From NCBI GenBank assembly GCA_945875975.1, contig CAMCMD010000002.1, positions 23,063 to 87,062 on the forward strand: a DNA stretch of 64,000 bases. Reading direction: 5' to 3'. The position numbers and the translations under genes were made by a program. The DNA comes from Rickettsia typhi. Lineage in GTDB: Bacteria; Pseudomonadota; Alphaproteobacteria; Rickettsiales; Rickettsiaceae. Below, piece by piece: positions 46,546 through 55,240 of the stretch (its first letter is position 1; each line of letters begins with the position of its first letter). The notes below the pieces were generated by a model. It worked only from the letters and a program-made list of their open reading frames with translations. It searched no databases and was not told the origin of the DNA.

Positions 46546-46582
46546 AGAAAAAGCCTATCTTACAGCAAATAAGATAGGCTTT
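46546..46582 (-). terminator. ctrA terminator
   Basis: A 13-bp perfect stem (46550-46562 with 46570-46582) around CAGCAAA, followed on the minus strand by TTTTTCTTA. It separates ctrA from the reductase gene. Confidence 0.9.
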
Positions 46583-46607
46583 CCATAACATTTAAATAGT
46601 TTTTTTC

Positions 46608-47333
46608 TTATACCGTTTGTGACAGGTGCTTATTTTCGTGCGCCCCACCGTGATTATCGTCATAATCTTTTAGCATGTATCCGCGACCCCAAACCGTTTC
46701 GATATAGTTCATACCACCAGAAGATTTTGCCAGTTTCTTACGCAACTTACAAACAAATACGTCAATAATCTTAATCTCTGGCTCATCCATACTACTGTAC
46801 AAATGATTTAGGAACATTTCTTTAGTAAGTACTGTTCCCTTACGCATAGCAAGAAGCTCTAATATTGCATATTCTTTATTAGTTAAATGAACTTGTTGGC
46901 TATCAACTTCAACAGTCCTAGTGTCTAAATTTATAGCCACTTTATCAAATCTAACTACTGATTCTGAATGACCTTTAGAGCGACGAACAATAGCCTGTAT
47001 TCTTGCAATCAATTCTCCTCTATTGAACGGCTTAGTTAGATAATCATCCGCGCCAAACCCTAAACCTTTTATTTTTTGATCTACAGAAGTAAGACCAGAT
47101 AAAATTAATATCGGTGTCTTAACTTTTGCAGAACGCAAACGAAGTAAAACTTCATAGCCATCTATATCAGGAAGCATAAGATCTAGGAGAATGATATCAT
47201 AATCATAAATCTTGCCAATCTCAATTCCGTCAGAGCCAACCTCTGCTGTATCGCAAATTATACCCTCTGCAGCAAGTGCTAGTTCAATCGACCTAGCTGT
47301 TGAAGCATCGTCTTCAATAAGTAGTACTCTCAT
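46608..47333 (-). CDS. ctrA: cell-cycle response regulator CtrA
   Basis: The master regulator of alphaproteobacterial cell-cycle genes. The 241-residue protein has receiver Asp51 in '[20 protein letters not shown]' (same number as Caulobacter), '[15 protein letters not shown]' and an OmpR-type winged helix ('[20 protein letters not shown]', '[14 protein letters not shown]', '[10 protein letters not shown]'). AAGGAG lies about 12 nt before the ATG, and a candidate promoter lies 40 bp upstream. It has no kinase beside it. Confidence 0.96.
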   Translation of the reverse strand: MRVLLIEDDASTARSIELALAAEGIICDTAEVGSDGIEIGKIYDYDIILLDLMLPDIDGYEVLLRLRSAKVKTPILILSGLTSVDQKIKGLGFGADDYLTKPFNRGELIARIQAIVRRSKGHSESVVRFDKVAINLDTRTVEVDSQQVHLTNKEYAILELLAMRKGTVLTKEMFLNHLYSSMDEPEIKIIDVFVCKLRKKLAKSSGGMNYIETVWGRGYMLKDYDDNHGGAHENKHLSQTV

Positions 47334-47371
47334 TACTCTATTTATCTCCTTAACAAATATTTACTTTGTAA

Positions 47372-47400
47372 AGTATCTCACTATATCTGCTAAAAATCAA
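47372..47400 (-). promoter_or_regulatory. candidate ctrA promoter
   Basis: On the minus strand TTGATT (47400-47395) and GATACT (47377-47372) are 17 bp apart. The -10 is a 4/6 match. Nearby TTAA pairs (47420-47445) are 9 bp apart, not the 7 bp expected of CtrA boxes. Confidence 0.4.
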
Positions 47401-47453
47401 GCATTTTTTACATAATTGTTAATTATCTTGATTAATTAGTATAAAAACTAAAC

Positions 47454-48683
47454 TTACAGCGAGAATTTTCCTCCCAGAATCACTATATCTCCCTTGCTTT
47501 TGTCTCTTCTAATTAACCCAGTTGTTTCATCAATGTACTTCCCTTTAGCTTGAAAACGAGTGACCTGTAGATAAGCCTTGATTCCTTTTACAATTAAGTA
47601 ATCAAAACCAATATTAGTGGCATCAAATTTATTCTTTTTATGGTTACTACGGAAATGATTTAGGCTTGCAGCGTATTTACTATCAAGAAATTTATATTTT
47701 ATACCAACAGCATATATATCCGTTTCTCTGCCAAAAGTATCAATAGTCGCATTGGATAAACTTTTGTTATAACTCATGAATGAACCAATAACACTAAACT
47801 GATTATAAGTAACTTCGCCACCTATATTATAGGTATTTAAATCTTTAAATTTTATATTCGCTTTACTGCTATCAGTTTTCTTAAAAGCAATTGGCTTACC
47901 TCTTTCGCCGGTAAACGCAACCTTTGCTGATAATTGATCTGAAAATTTACCATCATAGGTGATACCATACGCCACACCATCTTTTATTGCAAATTTATAA
48001 TCATAAGCAGCTAATACCCCATGCAAATGAGCTTTGTCTATATTATCATGCCCTGCATTAGAACTGTCGGGCGAATAGGAAATACCTAGTTGAAATTTAT
48101 GATCTTTAGCACCAAATTTAGGTGTGTAATATGACACTTTTCTTGAATAGTCAGAAAGCATACTAGTACGCGTCTTTGCATCTAAAAAACTACAAAAACT
48201 TGTTACATAAGGAACTTTAGGATCCTTACCTTTTTGTGGAGATGAAACTATAAAAGCATCCCAACCACCACCAACACCGCTAAAACCTGTATATCCTGTG
48301 AGCATCATTCTTGCTCCAGCACTTTTGTCTGAACCGGCTTCAATTTTACCATATTTAGACTCGGTATATATAGCAAAAGGAACTCCTCTATCATTTCTAG
48401 TAGTTTGCTGCAAACCTATCTTGGTACCATATTTCCAACCATCTTCTGCAACAAGTTGATAGTCTACAAAAAAGTGTCCAGCCGAATACAAGCCACGATT
48501 TTTGTTATGCATAGAAAATTTTCTCTGCGTAGCATCTCCACTCGTGTTGTAATGAATACCTTGAATATCAATTACACCGCCAATTTTAATCTGATTCTCA
48601 ATAGCGAAAGAACTAGTGGCTATGCCACAGAATAAAATCCCAATACTAATTAAAATATTCTTTTTAATGTTTCTTTTTATCAT
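47454..48683 (-). CDS. outer-membrane porin-like beta-barrel
   Basis: A 409-residue outer-membrane protein. The signal peptide is residues ~1-23 ('[18 protein letters not shown]'). Glycine- and aromatic-rich amphipathic strands follow and the chain ends in a C-terminal aromatic strand ('[12 protein letters not shown]'), the Bam recognition type. I chose ATG 48683; this start overlaps the secB stop by 20 nt. It is paralogous with the porin at 50108-51421: both share '[20 protein letters not shown]'-type strands and the same closing strand. Pore specificity unknown. Confidence 0.85.
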   Translation of the reverse strand: MIKRNIKKNILISIGILFCGIATSSFAIENQIKIGGVIDIQGIHYNTSGDATQRKFSMHNKNRGLYSAGHFFVDYQLVAEDGWKYGTKIGLQQTTRNDRGVPFAIYTESKYGKIEAGSDKSAGARMMLTGYTGFSGVGGGWDAFIVSSPQKGKDPKVPYVTSFCSFLDAKTRTSMLSDYSRKVSYYTPKFGAKDHKFQLGISYSPDSSNAGHDNIDKAHLHGVLAAYDYKFAIKDGVAYGITYDGKFSDQLSAKVAFTGERGKPIAFKKTDSSKANIKFKDLNTYNIGGEVTYNQFSVIGSFMSYNKSLSNATIDTFGRETDIYAVGIKYKFLDSKYAASLNHFRSNHKKNKFDATNIGFDYLIVKGIKAYLQVTRFQAKGKYIDETTGLIRRDKSKGDIVILGGKFSL

Positions 48684-49143
48684 CGTACAGCTCGCCATCT
48701 TGCATCATTTTTTTACTGTATAAAACACCAAAGTCAACGGGATCTATCATCAACGGCTGAAAACCTCCATCTTGCGTTGCATCAGCAATAATTTTTCTTG
48801 CATAAGGAAAAATTATTGATGGGCAGTGAACCGCTAATAACATCTGAATTTGTTCTTCTGGAATATTTATTAGGTTAAAAACCCCTGCATATTTCAGATC
48901 CACTACAAAAAGAGTTTTCTGATTCGATAATGCTTTAGCACTTATAGAAATCTCTACTTCATAATAATCTTCTTCTGGAAGCTTTTGAATATTCAAATCT
49001 AAAGATAAATCAATTTGAGGAGATTTATCCATAGTAGCGAGACTTCCAGGAGCTCCTGGGTTTTCAAATGAAAAATCTTTAATATATTGTGCATTAACTG
49101 CGATGTGTGGCGCTTCACGCTCTTCATTAGAATAATCTTGCAT
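48664..49143 (-). CDS. secB: protein-export chaperone SecB
   Basis: A 159-residue chaperone that keeps preproteins unfolded for SecA. Family motifs are '[20 protein letters not shown]', '[12 protein letters not shown]', and '[20 protein letters not shown]'; the C-terminal '[13 protein letters not shown]' follows. It lies between dcd and the porin gene on the same strand, so its likely client is made nearby. Confidence 0.96.
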   Translation of the reverse strand: MQDYSNEEREAPHIAVNAQYIKDFSFENPGAPGSLATMDKSPQIDLSLDLNIQKLPEEDYYEVEISISAKALSNQKTLFVVDLKYAGVFNLINIPEEQIQMLLAVHCPSIIFPYARKIIADATQDGGFQPLMIDPVDFGVLYSKKMMQDGELYDDKKKH

Positions 49144-49170
49144 AAAAAGTCCTGTTTTTAATTTTTTTAT

Positions 49171-49728
49171 TTATATTTTAGGTAATGTTACACCAGTTTG
49201 ATGCATATATTTCCCAGCGCGATCAGCATAAGTTGTTCTGCATTGCTCGTTCCCCTTTAGGAACAAAAACTGGCACGCCCCTTCTCCTGCGTATATCTTT
49301 GCTGGTAGAGGAGTGGTATTTGAGAACTCTAGTGTTACATAGCCTTCCCAACCAGGTTCAAGTGGAGTTACATTTACAATAATGCCACATCTGGCGTAGG
49401 TCGATTTTCCAACGCAAATAACCAACACATCTTTTGGAATCTTAAAATATTCCACTGTTCGAGCGAGTACAAAACTATTGGGCGGAATAATACACACATC
49501 AGTCTCTTTATGAACTAAACTATCATTATCAAAATTTTTAGGATCAACTATAGCAGTGTTGATGTTTGTAAAAATTTTAAACTCGTTAGATACCCTTGCA
49601 TCATATCCATAAGAAGATACACCATACGAAATTATCTTGCCCGAAGCATGTGATTTTATTTGCGTCTCAACAAAAGGATCAATCATGTCTTCGTTGTTAG
49701 ATTTATCGATTATCCATTTATCAGACAT
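49171..49728 (-). CDS. dcd: dCTP deaminase
   Basis: Makes dUTP for thymidylate synthesis. The 185-residue protein has '[20 protein letters not shown]', catalytic Glu region '[20 protein letters not shown]' and '[20 protein letters not shown]'. I took ATG 49728, three codons inside the longest frame, giving the common start 'MSDKWI'. secB follows after 27 bp. Confidence 0.95.
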   Translation of the reverse strand: MSDKWIIDKSNNEDMIDPFVETQIKSHASGKIISYGVSSYGYDARVSNEFKIFTNINTAIVDPKNFDNDSLVHKETDVCIIPPNSFVLARTVEYFKIPKDVLVICVGKSTYARCGIIVNVTPLEPGWEGYVTLEFSNTTPLPAKIYAGEGACQFLFLKGNEQCRTTYADRAGKYMHQTGVTLPKI

Positions 49729-49737
49729 CACGGCCAT

Positions 49738-50107
49738 AAAATAAGCTCTTAAGTTAATTATTAGTTTTGTTTAGTTATTAGGTGAGTAGTACAATACTCT
49801 ATTTAATCTAATCTGCAATCACAACTTAGATGATACTAAATATAAAAATATTTTAACTTAGAGCTATTTCAAAAATTAAAATTTACCTAAACAAGGGCAT
49901 CTTGCAAAGAATTAAGTGATATATTTGACACTTGTTACTACCTCTAGAGGCAAAAACAAGCAAAGCTATATAGATAAATATCTTGAAGTAGAGTACAATA
50001 TTTCTTAAATAGAGACTCAAAAGAGTTTTGTATTTATTTTTTTTAGTTCTAATAAACCTAAAAAAAAACAAATAAAGGTTTCAACTAATAAAAATCTTGG
50101 TAAAACG
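49738..50107. other. 370-bp region between divergent dcd and the second porin
   Basis: AT-rich. TTGACA at about 49928 and several A/T runs may belong to porin promoters, but no well-spaced -10 is evident. A T-rich run near 50038-50046 precedes an A-rich leader before the porin ATG. I see no RNA gene. Confidence 0.4.
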
Positions 50108-51421
50108 ATGAAAATAAAAAAAATTATAGTAACAATAGGGGTTGTTTCTCTATTTATGTCTTCAGCAATGGCAACAGACAAAGTTTATGCGGACAACACT
50201 CCTGTCGTATCTGATTTAGAGCTAAAACTTTCTGGCTTTGCTCATTTTCAATCTGGTTTAAGGACTCAGTCTAAGCTAGATGGTGATGAAAAAAATGTTT
50301 CAAGCAATCGAAAGAATTTCGCTTTTTTTAATGAAGCTGGTATGATGGCTGACGCCTCAAAAGAGATAAACGACATAAGATATGGTGCTAAAGTAGTTTT
50401 AGTACCTACAGCTAGTAGAAAGGGTTCACCTGACTATAACGGATCACATATATATCTAATGAGTGACTTTGGTAAGATAGAAGCTGGTTCACCAATTGCT
50501 CCTTCATCCCAAATGATGATTGACGGTAGCACCATTGCCGCTGCTACATTTGATGATTGGAATAGATACGCAGATTTTTCAACTAAGCATTTGATGCAGG
50601 ACTCAAAAGTCGAACCTTCTTTTACTACCTTTGCTGAATTTTTCTTAGACAGCAAGCTAACGACAAAGCTTGATACTAGAAAATATAGCAGTGAGCCAGC
50701 AAGGTCAGTGGTCTATTATACTCCAAACTTTGCATTGGGTTCATCTACAAAATTACAAATAGGGGTGGCCTATACGCCAGATTCTAGCAACACTGGCGCG
50801 GACAACCCTAGAACTAACTCTAGCGGCGAAGATGTTAGAAAAGTTGAAACTGGAGGTATTGATAGGTTTGTAATAGACCGTACTGTTAAGGACGCTTTCT
50901 CTGGTGGTGTAACTCTAGAACAAAATTTTGCTGATGGTATTGATGCAAAGCTTGCATTAACCGGAGAGTATGGAAAATCAGCTGGTCGTGCAAAAAAATT
51001 TGCAACGACAAATGATACTAATCCAGAACTATTTAAACTCAGTAACCTAAGAACATTTAACATAGGCGCTATATTGAACGTTGGAAACTTTTCCTACGCA
51101 GGGTCTTTTGGATCTTTAGGAAAAAGCTTGACCACCGCAGAATTCCATAGGGCTGGTCGTAAAACTGATTACTATTCTGGAACAGTCGCTTATAAGCAAG
51201 GGCCTTTTGCTGCTTCAGTATCTTACTTCAAGTCCGATCAGTTCAAGAATACAGTTGATGCGGTTTCAGTTGGCACTAATTACCTTCTTGCTCCTGGATT
51301 TAAGCCGTACGCTGAGATTTCTAGCTTTATTTTGAAAGGAAGACCAGAGTTCAGACCTGATCTTTCTAAAAAGAAGACTCGTGGTACTGTGGCGCTTATA
51401 GGAGCAAAACTCAGTTTATAG
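50108..51421 (+). CDS. outer-membrane porin-like beta-barrel (paralogue)
   Basis: A 437-residue outer-membrane protein with signal peptide (residues ~1-22, 'IVTIGVVSLFMSSAMA'). Barrel strands start with 'ELKLSGFAHFQSGLRTQSKL' and end with 'RGTVALIGAKLSL', alternating polar and hydrophobic residues. It is paralogous with the porin on the other strand at 47454-48683. The two lie on either side of secB-dcd, pointing away from each other; they may be alternative porins under the EnvZ/OmpR-like system (inference). A strong terminator follows. Confidence 0.87.
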   Translation: MKIKKIIVTIGVVSLFMSSAMATDKVYADNTPVVSDLELKLSGFAHFQSGLRTQSKLDGDEKNVSSNRKNFAFFNEAGMMADASKEINDIRYGAKVVLVPTASRKGSPDYNGSHIYLMSDFGKIEAGSPIAPSSQMMIDGSTIAAATFDDWNRYADFSTKHLMQDSKVEPSFTTFAEFFLDSKLTTKLDTRKYSSEPARSVVYYTPNFALGSSTKLQIGVAYTPDSSNTGADNPRTNSSGEDVRKVETGGIDRFVIDRTVKDAFSGGVTLEQNFADGIDAKLALTGEYGKSAGRAKKFATTNDTNPELFKLSNLRTFNIGAILNVGNFSYAGSFGSLGKSLTTAEFHRAGRKTDYYSGTVAYKQGPFAASVSYFKSDQFKNTVDAVSVGTNYLLAPGFKPYAEISSFILKGRPEFRPDLSKKKTRGTVALIGAKLSL

Positions 51422-51442
51422 ATGTCAAAATATTAATTACTC

Positions 51443-51480
51443 AGCTGGTTCAAGAGTTATTCTCGAACCAGCTTTGTTTA
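51443..51480 (+). terminator. porin terminator
   Basis: AGCTGGTTC (51443-51451) pairs with GAACCAGCT (51465-51473), the stem extended by AGA/TCT across one mismatch, followed by TTGTTTATT. Confidence 0.85.
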
Positions 51481-51492
51481 TTCACATATCAA

Positions 51493-52113
51493 ATGATTAC
51501 ATCCAAATTTAGATTTTTATTACCAAAATCCTTTGTACTTCTCTTAGCCTTGGCATGCTCTACTACATCTTTTGGCGCGGAGCTAGATATTTCAGATATA
51601 GAAAAAGCCCTTAGCTCTGACCTTAAAGGCGAGCAGAACACTACCGTCGTTGATTCAGAATTATCTACCTCAAAAAGTGAAAGAGAAAAACCCACAGAAA
51701 GTAAAAAAGTCCCAAATACTGTAATATATACCGAACAACAAAACAAAATTACCGCAGATTCGTCAAGTCAGAACAATTCCTCTAAACAAGCTGAACCTTT
51801 ATCACAAGCAGATAGGGGTAAATTAATAATTTTAAACAAAATTACAACAAAATCAACCGAGCATATATTAAAAATTGGCGAGGTAAAGTCTTTTGGTAAT
51901 TTGTCGATTAAACTACATAAGTGTATCAAAGGTACTGATCCTTATAATACAAATAATTGGATGTTATTGACTATATTTGATAATAAAGTCGAGAAAGAAG
52001 CTCTTACAGTTTTTCATGGCTGGGTATTATCGTCAAACCCCTCACTATCTACACTGGAGCATCCAGTGTATGAAGTTATTCCTTTGGACTGTATAATAAG
52101 TAGCAAGAAGTAA
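51493..52113 (+). CDS. DUF2155 periplasmic protein
   Basis: A 206-residue protein with a signal peptide (~1-28), a low-complexity Ser/Lys/Gln-rich linker (~40-110) and a C-terminal DUF2155 domain ('LIILNKITTKSTEHILKIGE', 'FGNLSIKLHKCIKGTD', 'VFHGWVLSSNPSLSTLEHPV', then 'YEVIPLDC'). The conserved Cys pair of the family is present. In alphaproteobacteria this domain is often encoded near the NDUFA12 gene; its function is unknown. Here it precedes an O-antigen-ligase-like gene by 6 bp. Confidence 0.82.
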   Translation: MITSKFRFLLPKSFVLLLALACSTTSFGAELDISDIEKALSSDLKGEQNTTVVDSELSTSKSEREKPTESKKVPNTVIYTEQQNKITADSSSQNNSSKQAEPLSQADRGKLIILNKITTKSTEHILKIGEVKSFGNLSIKLHKCIKGTDPYNTNNWMLLTIFDNKVEKEALTVFHGWVLSSNPSLSTLEHPVYEVIPLDCIISSKK

Positions 52114-52119
52114 TTATTT

Positions 52120-53352
52120 ATGCAGCAATTACTCAATTATCTCCTTATGCTCATTCCAACCATCGGCCTGATAGCTGGATTATCTCTTGGCATTACAATT
52201 CCATTATTTTTAGCTGTATCACTATATTTAATAAAGGATCAAGTAAAAATTCATTGGATTAAAATCAGACTTGAAATAGTTTTTTTTATATTGTTATGCA
52301 TCAGCAGCTTATGGTCTAACAAGCCACTAGCAAGCTTTGTATCTTTTTTCTCAGTACTTTCTATCTCAATAGTTATATATATTTTGATTACCAATGTTGA
52401 TTTATTGATAAACAAACTACAAATAGAAGATACTTACTTAATAATTGGCTTACTTGGAGCAATTCTATTATTTTATATAGAATTCATTGGTAACGGCTTG
52501 ATAACCACGTTATTCAAAACGACTTTTCAAACAAAAGATAATTATGATTTCTATTTATATTATCTAGATCGGGGGTGCGCCCTACTTGCCTTATTCGCAT
52601 GGGTAGTGATCGCTTCGTTGATAGGGAATGAAAAAAATATACAGGCAGTTTTGGTTTACTTACTTGTACTATTAACTCTTGGAATATCTGATAATTTAGC
52701 TGCTTTTATATCTTTTTTTGTTGGAGGAATAGTATTTTTGGTAACTAGGTATCACTTCTTTGCAAAACCAAAGCTATTATCCTTTTTACTGATCTTATCT
52801 ACTTTAACTTTCGTGGGAATAATTACATTAATAACTCCATATAAAATTATAGAAGAAGCGAGATTTCTACCAATTTCTGCTAAACATAGATTGTTCATCT
52901 GGGATTATTCTATACAAAAAATAACTCAAAAACCATTTATTGGGTGGGGACATGGAGCATCAAGAAACTTTGCAGATGAAGATTTTATTGAATATGAGGG
53001 GCATAGATTATCTGTTTTTCCTACGCATCCACATAATAACATAGTACAAATCTTGCTAGAAAATGGTATTGTAGGTTTATTTATTTATTTAGCTCTTTTA
53101 TGTAAATATTTATTTTGTTGGAACAAAGTATTTTTACAGTATCAATCGAAAAGACTTAGAAATATTAGATCTGCCGGCTTTGCTTGCTTCTGGACATGTT
53201 TAATTATATCAATGATCTCGTTTAACATGTGGCAAAATTGGTTTTTGTGTAGTTATTTATGGATTGCTCTAATGCTATATTTTGTAACTAAACAAGTGCT
53301 CTTACGCGTAATTCATAACGATAGTTTAGAGAAAGACTTGCACGATTATTAG
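52120..53352 (+). CDS. O-antigen ligase-like (Wzy_C) membrane protein
   Basis: A 410-residue inner-membrane protein with about eleven helices. The family's periplasmic loop is the His-rich 'HRLSVFPTHPHNNIVQILLE' followed by 'NGIVGLFIYLALL', preceded by 'AKHRLFIWDYSI' and 'FIGWGHGASRNFA'. Such proteins transfer polysaccharide onto lipid A-core (WaaL) or polymerise repeat units (Wzy); which of these applies is not visible. With kdsD and lptCAB it supports a decorated LPS. Confidence 0.85.
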   Translation: MQQLLNYLLMLIPTIGLIAGLSLGITIPLFLAVSLYLIKDQVKIHWIKIRLEIVFFILLCISSLWSNKPLASFVSFFSVLSISIVIYILITNVDLLINKLQIEDTYLIIGLLGAILLFYIEFIGNGLITTLFKTTFQTKDNYDFYLYYLDRGCALLALFAWVVIASLIGNEKNIQAVLVYLLVLLTLGISDNLAAFISFFVGGIVFLVTRYHFFAKPKLLSFLLILSTLTFVGIITLITPYKIIEEARFLPISAKHRLFIWDYSIQKITQKPFIGWGHGASRNFADEDFIEYEGHRLSVFPTHPHNNIVQILLENGIVGLFIYLALLCKYLFCWNKVFLQYQSKRLRNIRSAGFACFWTCLIISMISFNMWQNWFLCSYLWIALMLYFVTKQVLLRVIHNDSLEKDLHDY

Positions 53353-53364
53353 CTATGCCGGAGT

Positions 53365-54138
53365 TTAATCTAGATATCTGCTCGCCCAAGCTGCAAGAAC
53401 TGCTGCAACATACTTACTGTCAGCTGGACTTTTCATTAGCAAATGATCTGCTTTATCAAGAGAGATAAAACTCTTTGGATGCTTAGCAAGTTCATAAATC
53501 CTTTGAGCATTCTCTATGTTTACTGTTTCATCGATAGGGGAATGCATAACAAGTAAGGCTTTTTTAAGATTCCTAATTTTCCCTGGCATATCTTGATTAG
53601 AAATATCGTCAAGGAATTGTTTCTTTATATTAAATTTCTTCCCACCAAGTATAACCTCAGCTTCCCCTTTTTCATTTATTTCATCTATATGATTTATAAA
53701 ATTATGCTGCACATGAGCAGTATCACAAGGAGAACCTATTGTTGCAACAGCTCTGACTTCAGCAATTTCGGAAGCTGCTGCAATCGCTGCAGTGCCACCT
53801 AAGCTATGCCCCACCAAAATTTGTGGAGCTTGATAATGATCTCGCATAAAATCTGCCGCCGCTATAATGTCTTTTACGTTAGAGGAAAAATTTGTATTAG
53901 TGAAATCTCCTTCACTGGCTCCAAGTCCGGTATAATCAAATCGAAATAATGCTATATTGGCCTGATTCAGAGCTCTCGCTATCCTGCTAAGTGCTGTTAT
54001 GTCTTTATTACCAGTAAAATAATGGGCAAATAAAACATATGCCTCTGGATGTTGTGGGGAATCTAATCTAGCAATTAAAGTGCTACCTAACGAGCCCGTA
54101 AAGGCAAGTTTGTTACTAACCATTGATGATAACGTCAT
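53365..54138 (-). CDS. alpha/beta hydrolase (OsmC-partner type)
   Basis: A 257-residue hydrolase matching the N-terminal half of bifunctional alpha/beta hydrolase-OsmC proteins. Motifs: '[20 protein letters not shown]', '[20 protein letters not shown]', nucleophile Ser in '[20 protein letters not shown]', Asp in '[12 protein letters not shown]' and His in '[13 protein letters not shown]'. It ends at 'AAWASRYL', exactly where fusion proteins continue into OsmC; no OsmC domain follows. Cytoplasmic; substrate unknown. Confidence 0.85.
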   Translation of the reverse strand: MTLSSMVSNKLAFTGSLGSTLIARLDSPQHPEAYVLFAHYFTGNKDITALSRIARALNQANIALFRFDYTGLGASEGDFTNTNFSSNVKDIIAAADFMRDHYQAPQILVGHSLGGTAAIAAASEIAEVRAVATIGSPCDTAHVQHNFINHIDEINEKGEAEVILGGKKFNIKKQFLDDISNQDMPGKIRNLKKALLVMHSPIDETVNIENAQRIYELAKHPKSFISLDKADHLLMKSPADSKYVAAVLAAWASRYLD

Positions 54139-54309
54139 AGTAATTTACAAAATTTCCTTAAAATTAACTTATGCACTTTATAGTGAATATTGAGTAAGGT
54201 CAATAAATCGTTATCTTGTTCAAAAAAATCTTTTGTTTACAGATTATTAATTATTCAGGTCTAGAATTAAACTAAGTGAGTTAAATTCAAACTTAAACCC
54301 CGAGGAAAA

Positions 54310-54477
54310 ATGATTATTTTTTTAATGTTGGTATCTATTATAGCCCCTATTCTACTACTATTTTCTGATAGAGTGATTGAGAATATTAACCCTTATGGTG
54401 ATTTTGCAAAATTATCCGATGAAACAGACAATATTATGACCTCGGTGAACGATAATGAAACTGCCACGCAGAGATGA
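54310..54477 (+). CDS. 55-residue single-helix membrane protein
   Basis: GAGGA lies 5 nt before the ATG, a strong ribosome site. The protein has one hydrophobic helix (~2-19, 'IIFLMLVSIIAPILLLF') followed by a polar, acidic tail. No family recognised. It lies alone between the hydrolase and the methyltransferase-like gene, in an otherwise empty 417-bp stretch. The strength of its ribosome site is the main reason to believe it. Confidence 0.5.
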   Translation: MIIFLMLVSIIAPILLLFSDRVIENINPYGDFAKLSDETDNIMTSVNDNETATQR

Positions 54478-54556
54478 TATAACAACATAACAGTACTTAT
54501 CTAAAGAAGTGACAGAATAAACTGGTTTTACGCTTAATTAAGTTATCCAGGCAGAG

Positions 54557-55204
54557 TTAAAACTTCTTTCTTGCCATTACATCTATAACATCCCAATGAA
54601 TCATTACTCCTTCTCCATCAACTTTGTCATAGATACGCCGAAGTATATATATTATCTTAAACCGATTAGATTCAAGCAATTTGACGACCTCTTCCTGCTC
54701 CATAGAGAAAGCAATGTTTTTTTTAACAGAATCATGTTCTGGTCCAAAAAAATTTAGAGCTATTAGAGTATCTTTCTTGCTATACAAAGACATGCGTCTA
54801 ACTAGTTTTTGCACTACCTTCTTATCACCAAAAGGGAAAGCAAAGAAAGAGAAAAAATAATCATACTGCCCAGTAAGTTTTATTGAGGCAAAATCTACAT
54901 TTTGAAACTCAAATCGACCATGAAATATTTTTGCTCTCTCGGTAATTATCGCGCCAGAGGATGGATTAATATCATTTGAAGTTACTACCCACCCTTTCTT
55001 AACCAAATCAATCTCTTCATTTCCAGACCCCGAACCAAAAGAAAAGGCGCGACAATTAGGACATTGACTTGGAAACAGATATAGTGCACTTTCGTGTAAA
55101 TAATATAGTGGAGCTCCAACATATTGATTAATGTAATTGCTCTCAGCTAACGCTGAATTTATTAAACAAAAATACATTATTACAATATTCCTCACTATAC
55201 TCAT
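54557..55204 (-). CDS. methyltransferase-fold protein with N-terminal signal peptide
   Basis: A 215-residue protein. Residues ~3-20 form a signal peptide ('NIVIMYFCLINSALA' then Glu-Ser). The mature part has a Rossmann-like methyltransferase core: motif I-like 'FSFGSGSGNEEIDLVKKG', then acidic strand 'VVTSNDINPSSGAIIT' that would bind SAM ribose, and 'LIALNFFGPEHDSVKKNIAF'. An exported or envelope SAM enzyme is unusual because SAM is cytoplasmic, so it might act in the host. Start ATG 55204 is preceded by AAGG; a GTG one codon earlier is possible. It follows recJ on the same strand. Confidence 0.65.
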   Translation of the reverse strand: MSIVRNIVIMYFCLINSALAESNYINQYVGAPLYYLHESALYLFPSQCPNCRAFSFGSGSGNEEIDLVKKGWVVTSNDINPSSGAIITERAKIFHGRFEFQNVDFASIKLTGQYDYFFSFFAFPFGDKKVVQKLVRRMSLYSKKDTLIALNFFGPEHDSVKKNIAFSMEQEEVVKLLESNRFKIIYILRRIYDKVDGEGVMIHWDVIDVMARKKF

Positions 55205-55240
55205 CACTTCTTACCTTTTTCTATAAATAAACGCAGCAGG

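Noticed and set aside
46406..46591. Minus-strand frame rich in Cys, Trp and Ser overlapping the NADP reductase start
   Set aside because: Composition is that of a frame-shifted shadow, and it crosses the ctrA terminator.
47420..47450. Possible CtrA box (TTAA pair) upstream of ctrA
   Set aside because: The spacing is 9 bp, not the 7 bp of the known site.
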